The notes beneath the pieces were generated by a model, which was not told the origin of the DNA, did no database searches, and was given only the letters and a program-made list of their open reading frames with translations. The position numbers and the translations under genes are program-made. DNA of 64,000 nucleotides, taken from NCBI GenBank assembly GCA_021810105.1, contig JAJZJM010000001.1:62001-126000 (forward strand). The letters are read 5' to 3'. Each line of letters opens with the position of its first letter. The first letter of the stretch is position 1. Origin of the DNA: Microcaldota archaeon (GTDB lineage: Archaea; Micrarchaeota; Micrarchaeia; Micrarchaeales; Micrarchaeaceae). Shown piece after piece: positions 58,849 to 64,000 of this stretch.

Positions 58849-61737
58849 TTAGGATGTGCTTGCTGCCGAGTAGAGGTCCTGTATGAATTGGTTTGCTGCT
58901 GCTGTTGTCTGTGCTGCTGTGTATCCAGCGACCACTATCTTGTTGCCGAATGCCTGCACTATCTGCGTTGTTGGTGTGTAGTTGGATGCTGGCACTACCT
59001 GCTGGCTCAATGAGTTGACATATCCTGAACCTATCAAGATAAGCGAGCTTGCCGGGTTTGCCTGGCTGTCCAATACTACCAATGGCGTAGTTGTCAGGTT
59101 CTTCAGCCACACTGGCTGTGTTGCTGTTGAGACTGATGGTGTTGCTGTTAGGTTGTTTAGACCTGTTATCGAGTACTGCGCATTCGCTCCCAATGTTGCT
59201 GTGCCTGTTATGCTCGAGACTGTCACATTCGTTACTCCAGGTATGTCTATTGCCTGGCCTACTGCGAATGGACCATATGTCTTGGATGTCTTTACAGAGC
59301 TTGTGTTTGACGTTGGGGATACTGCGAACATCAGCTGGTCAACAGCCTTTGCGTAGTTGACTGTTACTGATCCAGAGCTTATCGAAGCCAAAGACGATCC
59401 ACGCTCAGTCCTGAAGCCCAATGGTGCATTGACCACTGTATTCTGAGTTGAGGTGTATGTCATGTTGTTCCTTTGCCCTGTTGTTGACTGGTTCAGCTGG
59501 AAGAATGGAGATGCTCCAACTCCTGCTGTGCTGTTGTATATGCCGAACGACAGCGAGTCTGTGTATGTTGTGCTTCCAGGTACTGGGTACTCATTCAACT
59601 GGTAGTTGAAGTAGTCCTGTGCCTTTCCTATGCTGCTTGACGGGCTTTTTGCTGTTATTGTGAAGTTTGTCTGTGGCTGGCCATTCTGCTGGTTGTAGTA
59701 GATGAGGCCTCCACCTGTAAGCAGCTGGTAGGTCTTGCCTGATTGCGAGTACAGTATCTGCGGTGTTGATGTTGTTATAAGGTTTGCTATTACGTTGCTT
59801 GCTGATGCAGTCTGCACCTGAACTGTTGCATCAGGTATTGCCCTGCTCAACTGTATACCTGTTACATTGTATATGTTGGCTGGCAGAAGCAGAGTCTGGC
59901 TTGGGCTATTGAATGTTACAGAAGAGGATACTGCTGATGTTGCTGTGCTTGTTGGGTATCCGCTTACTGTTACTGTCAATGGGTTGTTTGTGTTTACTAC
60001 ATTGACTGGGTTTGTCAGTACAACATTCATTGCTGCTCCTGTGTTGGCTGCCACTGTGTTTGTGGTCAATGCATATGGCGTCAGATCATAGTTCACTGTT
60101 GAGCTTACCTGGCCTCCATAGTTGAATGCGTTTGGTATTGAGCTTGTCAATGTCAGCATCTGTGTTGGCTCTGTTATGTTTGTTGGTGTTCCAGTTCCTG
60201 TTCCCTGGTTCTGGTATGTTGCAGATCCCTGGGATGTTGTGAAGGTCAATGGGTCATAGTTGTTTCCAAGGTTGTCACCCAAGAATTCCAAGTTCCACAT
60301 TGATGGCTTCTGTATGAATGAGAATGTCTGTCCCGCCTTCAGGGATGTTGTGGTTGTGTTGTATATTATAACGCTCTGTAGCTGGCTTGCCTTGCCTGTT
60401 GCAGCTGTTGTGTTGCCCCATAGAAGTATTGTCCTCCATCCTGGGTTTGTTGACTGGTTGAATACAGATCCAGATGTGAGTGTGTATACGTTAGAGTAGA
60501 CCTGCAGCTTTGCATATTTCTGGTATGCATACAATCCTGCGAATGTCTGGTTTACCTTTACGTAGACATTATGCCCGGATACGTTAAACTGCTGTGTTAT
60601 TCCTGGCTTTATCTGAGTTATGTTTGTCAGTGCGCCATTGTAGTACAGGTTTATTGAAGCAGGGCTTATTCCGTTTGCAGCCTGACCCAAGTCAGTTAGC
60701 TGCACTGTGAAGTTTCCTGCTGTCAAGTTCTGGCCTACATACAGTGTAGTCATTGAAGACAATGTTGCTGCAACCTGTATTGCACCTCCTGCTATTACAT
60801 TTGTTGTTGATGTTACTGAAGATGGTGTTCCCTTGTTGAATGATCGAGTTCCTGGAGGCTGGTAGTTTAATATTGTCCATGGCTGTCCAAGCAGTTGTAT
60901 TCCTGCATTGTTTACTGTGTTAGAACCTGTTCTCCATGGAATTGGCTTGTTGAATGTTGCCTGGTATGCTCCGCCAACGCTTGCTAGCTGGAATGTATTT
61001 ACCGAGCTCTGCTGGTTGAATACAGGGAATCCTGTTATCCAAAGGCTCTCAGATTCTCCATAAGGCCCAGAATTGCTGAGCAATGATGGAAGCTGTGTGC
61101 CTGTTACCTGCATTATGTTATCGTACTTTACTCCAGATGCTGTAGTATTCTGGAATCCAGAAGCAAACGATATTCCTCCGCCATTTGTCTGTGTTACAGA
61201 CGAGAATGGTACGAATGCTGGGCTTGAATATGGTGATGGTGCTGGTGTTGTTGTAGTTGAGAAGCTTTCCTGGTATGCATAGTTGCTGTTACCCTGCAAT
61301 GTTTTTGTGCTTGATGGAGATCCAAGCTGTACTGCCCTGTTTAGCACTGATCCTATCAATGCTGTAAACGAGTACGAGCCTGCTGCATATGCAGCTCCTG
61401 ACTGGTTAAGATATACCTGCTGGTTTGTCAGTGTTATTGAAGATGGGTTTGTCACTGCAACATGCAATACCTTATTTGCATTTGTTGTGTTGACTGTTGC
61501 TGTTACTCCTACTGAGGTGTATGCAAGGTTTCCTATTGCAGCTGCTATGTTTGCTGCCGCAATTCCGTCTGTTATCTGCGCCTTTGATCCGACTACTATC
61601 TGGACCAATGGTTGACCATTGCTACCGATTACCTGTACGTTCTGGAAGGTTACTGGGCCTGCAAACGCAAGACCTACTCCTAACAGCGCTGCGCCCGCAG
61701 CAACTGCAGCTATCCTTTTTGTATTTATGCTTTTCAT
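58849..61737 (-). CDS. S-layer protein (methanococcal S_layer_N / S_layer_C type)
   Basis: A 962-aa protein with signal peptide (to about 26, ..GVGLAFAGP). The N-terminal module carries VVGSKAQITDGIAAANIAA with NLAYTSVGVTATV, the S_layer_N signature. The C-terminal module has LILIGSGYVNSLS and NKIVVAGYTAAQTTAAANQF, the S_layer_C pattern. The middle is beta-rich and very rich in Thr, Ser, Asn and Gln with many N-glycosylation sequons. There is no C-terminal transmembrane anchor or sorting tail, so attachment must be by other means. Codon use is strongly biased and uniform, suggesting high expression. Confidence 0.9.
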   Translation of the reverse strand: MKSINTKRIAAVAAGAALLGVGLAFAGPVTFQNVQVIGSNGQPLVQIVVGSKAQITDGIAAANIAAAIGNLAYTSVGVTATVNTTNANKVLHVAVTNPSSITLTNQQVYLNQSGAAYAAGSYSFTALIGSVLNRAVQLGSPSSTKTLQGNSNYAYQESFSTTTTPAPSPYSSPAFVPFSSVTQTNGGGISFASGFQNTTASGVKYDNIMQVTGTQLPSLLSNSGPYGESESLWITGFPVFNQQSSVNTFQLASVGGAYQATFNKPIPWRTGSNTVNNAGIQLLGQPWTILNYQPPGTRSFNKGTPSSVTSTTNVIAGGAIQVAATLSSMTTLYVGQNLTAGNFTVQLTDLGQAANGISPASINLYYNGALTNITQIKPGITQQFNVSGHNVYVKVNQTFAGLYAYQKYAKLQVYSNVYTLTSGSVFNQSTNPGWRTILLWGNTTAATGKASQLQSVIIYNTTTTSLKAGQTFSFIQKPSMWNLEFLGDNLGNNYDPLTFTTSQGSATYQNQGTGTGTPTNITEPTQMLTLTSSIPNAFNYGGQVSSTVNYDLTPYALTTNTVAANTGAAMNVVLTNPVNVVNTNNPLTVTVSGYPTSTATSAVSSSVTFNSPSQTLLLPANIYNVTGIQLSRAIPDATVQVQTASASNVIANLITTSTPQILYSQSGKTYQLLTGGGLIYYNQQNGQPQTNFTITAKSPSSSIGKAQDYFNYQLNEYPVPGSTTYTDSLSFGIYNSTAGVGASPFFQLNQSTTGQRNNMTYTSTQNTVVNAPLGFRTERGSSLASISSGSVTVNYAKAVDQLMFAVSPTSNTSSVKTSKTYGPFAVGQAIDIPGVTNVTVSSITGTATLGANAQYSITGLNNLTATPSVSTATQPVWLKNLTTTPLVVLDSQANPASSLILIGSGYVNSLSQQVVPASNYTPTTQIVQAFGNKIVVAGYTAAQTTAAANQFIQDLYSAASTS

Positions 61738-61780
61738 GTTCTCACGAACGATTAATTGTGAATTAACATTAAAAGTAAAG

Positions 61781-61788
61781 TATTTAAA
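61781..61788 (-). promoter_or_regulatory. TATA box of the S-layer gene
   Basis: TTTAAATA on the minus strand lies about 47 bp before ATG 61737, predicting a leader of roughly 20 nt. A GTGAG string lies just before the ATG. Confidence 0.5.
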
Positions 61789-62023
61789 GGTATGTGTAAT
61801 CCATAATAGTTTTTTTATAAATTAACTTTTATTTTACGTCTTATGTCAAACTTCCTTTCTTTTATCAACGCAAGCCACCGAGGGAAAGCAAATTTTCACT
61901 ATAAAGCATTTCCTCTGATGCCACACGCCATCCACAGCATGCTTTTATCTGGCTTATTGTATTTACTGCACTGAGATATAAAAAGCTTTCCGGACAAATG
62001 CTTTATATTCTTTAGGTGTATCT

Positions 62024-64000
62024 GTGGAGGAGGGCGAGGCAATTTCATTAAGGGAGAAGCTTGACAGGCTTAAGAGCTCGCCCAAAGAGAATAGCGGTAA
62101 AGACCCCAAGAGCATAAGTGCGCATCCAGAAAGGAGTATAATTGGGAATAAGTATGCCTTCATCGCCATAATGCTGGCGATTATAGTATTGGCTATAATC
62201 CTAAGGCTTGGCATGCTCAAATATTCAGGCTTCTTCGAGCCTGACGGCTTCTTTCATTACTCTGTAATAAGGCAGGCGATAACCTCTAACCATTATATAG
62301 TGCCAATGTACCTTGCATTGTCAGGTTTTCCGTCGCATAATGCGATTACAGAGCCTACAGGCTTCTATTATGTAACAATAGTGCCCTACATCTTCCTTCA
62401 GTACCTTGGCATATCATACTATAATATAATGAGACTTGTTCCTGTCTTTTTCGGCATACTTGACGTATTGGGGGTATATTTTCTTGGCAAATACCTTACA
62501 GGAAGCAGGTTTGGCGGAATTCTTGCATCGCTCTTCATAGCGATATCAAGCGGAGACATAGCAAGGACAGCAGCGCTTGTATACAGAGGAGACGGTTTTG
62601 TAACGATCTTTATAATGCTGAGCCTGATCTTCTTTGTAAAGACAGCTATGGAGGGGAAGAAGAGGCGCATGCTATATATATATGCGCTGCTCGGTGCATT
62701 ATCGCTTGATGTTGCACTCTTTGTATGGGGAGGGGCCCCGTTTGGAGTGGTAGTCTACCTGCTCGCAATAGCTTTCTTATTATTATACGCTTTCATAAAA
62801 GGGGATTCGAAGCTTGCAATTGCATCTGTGGTGCTGCTGCTGGCGATGATGGTCTTCTATATTATAGAGCAGATCATGATAGTCACTACAATACTAAGAC
62901 AGGTGCCATCATTAGGAAGCCCTCACTTCTTTGTGTTCTACCTGCCTCTGCTCTTTGGAGGATTGATAGCCCTCTATCTTCTTGAGAAGAAGCCTTTCCC
63001 GGGCATAACTAAAAACTGGAAGAGTAGGGCTGCATTCTCGATATCTCTCTCTTTGCTGGCCGTCCTGATCATAACACTGGGATTCCCTAATCTTATATCT
63101 GCGCTTGCAACAGGCAAAGGAGGGGTGATAGCCTCTAGCTCCCTTAATGTAACAATACAGGAGCTGCAGCCTCCTACTCTGGCATTTATATGGGATAGCT
63201 TCAGCTACCAGATAATACTCGCTCCTGTAGGCGTAGTAGTATTCCTGCTCCTTAAGAGAAGAGTGACGAAGCCAGGCAGCATGGCAATGGCAAACCTTAC
63301 ATTCCTTGCTGTATTCTCATATTTCATATCAACATCATACCTTCAGGATCATGCAATAAGGTTCAACTCCCTGGTTTCGGCCCCCATAGCTATACTATCC
63401 GCATGCGCTGTCTACTACATAGCAGCCTTTTTCTATTCAAAAAAGAATATAATCATAAAATATGCCCCTATGGGACTTTTCACAGCTTTGATAATACTAA
63501 ACCTTGCACAGACAGCAACAGCAAGCTTCACAAGCGCGCAGGCGGACAACATAAACCCCGGATTCCTTTCTGCAATGGCGTGGATGTACAACAATACCCC
63601 TAAGAATGCCACTGTATTGGACCTATGGCCTGACGGCTCTGTTGTTGAGGGATGGGCACAGAGGACAAGCTATACTGACAGCGTAGGCGGGCAGAACGAT
63701 ACGAGAATCTATAACTTCTCGAGATGGCTCTTCTCAAATACTCCGGATCCATCCTTCCTGATAAACGCAAGCATGCCGCAGTATTTCGTTGTTAGAAACT
63801 ATTGGTACTACGAGCTTGGAGGCATAGCAGTAGAGGGTAACATAACGAATGCTTCGAACTATGGCTTTGACTTAATGACCTCTCTGAGCATACAGCACAA
63901 CGGCAACCAGACAGCCTATCTGTTCAACAGCTCCACATACGACTCAGAGCTTATAGTTCAGCCGACATCCAACAGCCAGAGCGAATTTGCAGCTTTCATA
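62024..64000 (+). CDS. oligosaccharyltransferase STT3/AglB (partial, cut by right edge)
   Basis: An open frame runs from a TAA at 61979 to the window end. GTG 62024 (VEEGEAISLREKLDRL..) is the only reasonable start, with ATATAAAAA at about 61976-61984 upstream. At least 659 residues are visible. A cytoplasmic helix of about 45 residues leads into the first span. The first outer loop has FFEPDGFFHY, the catalytic metal-binding site of STT3. About twelve to thirteen spans follow. The soluble domain has LWPDGS where STT3 proteins normally read WWDxG. It transfers the lipid-linked glycan to Asn in sequons, most plausibly of the adjacent S-layer protein. The C-terminus is missing. Confidence 0.88.
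   Translation, partial: MEEGEAISLREKLDRLKSSPKENSGKDPKSISAHPERSIIGNKYAFIAIMLAIIVLAIILRLGMLKYSGFFEPDGFFHYSVIRQAITSNHYIVPMYLALSGFPSHNAITEPTGFYYVTIVPYIFLQYLGISYYNIMRLVPVFFGILDVLGVYFLGKYLTGSRFGGILASLFIAISSGDIARTAALVYRGDGFVTIFIMLSLIFFVKTAMEGKKRRMLYIYALLGALSLDVALFVWGGAPFGVVVYLLAIAFLLLYAFIKGDSKLAIASVVLLLAMMVFYIIEQIMIVTTILRQVPSLGSPHFFVFYLPLLFGGLIALYLLEKKPFPGITKNWKSRAAFSISLSLLAVLIITLGFPNLISALATGKGGVIASSSLNVTIQELQPPTLAFIWDSFSYQIILAPVGVVVFLLLKRRVTKPGSMAMANLTFLAVFSYFISTSYLQDHAIRFNSLVSAPIAILSACAVYYIAAFFYSKKNIIIKYAPMGLFTALIILNLAQTATASFTSAQADNINPGFLSAMAWMYNNTPKNATVLDLWPDGSVVEGWAQRTSYTDSVGGQNDTRIYNFSRWLFSNTPDPSFLINASMPQYFVVRNYWYYELGGIAVEGNITNASNYGFDLMTSLSIQHNGNQTAYLFNSSTYDSELIVQPTSNSQSEFAAFI

Noticed and set aside
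62024-62215. Internal ATG codons near 62171 and 62210 as STT3 start
   Set aside because: They lie inside or after the first membrane span and would remove it; GTG 62024 keeps the complete first helix and has a TATA element upstream.

Overview
The window comes from an archaeon, most likely a small-genome acidophilic DPANN lineage of the Micrarchaeota (ARMAN-like) type. This is inferred from family content and style; no rRNA or other marker here proves it. Directly visible archaeal hallmarks are class II lysyl-, threonyl-, seryl- and cysteinyl-tRNA synthetases of archaeal form, release factor aRF1, Top6B, RFC large subunit, a RecJ-like DHH phosphoesterase, a histone-fold protein, archease, an archaeal CCA-adding enzyme, a methanococcal-type S-layer protein, STT3/AglB and an archaeosortase. 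Genes are tightly packed with frequent 1-35 bp overlaps. Several starts sit 24-30 nt downstream of TATA boxes, as expected for leaderless transcripts. The three tRNA genes do not encode CCA.

Layout. 1-7.7 kb is an accessory zone: a solitary IS200/IS605-type tnpB with hairpin ends beside a frameshifted gene fragment, an amino-acid permease, a DUF4143-type ATPase with an 18-bp palindrome at its start, a SnoaL-like protein, an AlkZ-like winged-helix protein, a VapBC-like pair with its own operator, a truncated tRNA-Ala copy, a 90-nt imperfect hairpin and tRNA-Ala(CGC). 7.8-29.4 kb is mainly core: CCA enzyme, flavin reductase, KaiC-like ATPase coupled to a 20-cysteine exported protein, RecJ-like protein, RfcL, cis-prenyltransferase, DUF2070 protein, Nfo, histone, GlcNAc-1-P transferase, a pilin-like LamG protein, tRNA-Arg, archease, archaeosortase, LysRS, KH protein and Top6B.

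29.4-45.0 kb, all on the minus strand, is the standout region. It looks like a type IV secretion (conjugation-type) or Ced/Ted-like DNA-transfer machine. It has a VirB2-like pilin candidate, six consecutive paralogous VirB6/TrbL-like polytopic proteins, two paralogous membrane proteins that resemble a VirB3 plus VirB4-N-terminal half, a separate VirB4/HerA ATPase, and a set of unknown small helical, zinc-binding, coiled-coil and bitopic proteins. One of these is a 49-codon gene that is easy to miss. No relaxase, VirD4 or integrase was seen.

45.1-64 kb carries CysRS, ThrRS, a NodU/TobZ-type carbamoyltransferase, two glycosyltransferases, tRNA-Leu(CAG), SerRS, aRF1, two exported proteins that share a four-cysteine domain, the S-layer protein with a strong terminator and promoter, and STT3, which is cut by the right edge. 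The cis-prenyltransferase, GlcNAc-1-P transferase, GT2, GT39-like protein, STT3 and sequon-rich S-layer protein together suggest an N-glycosylated surface layer.
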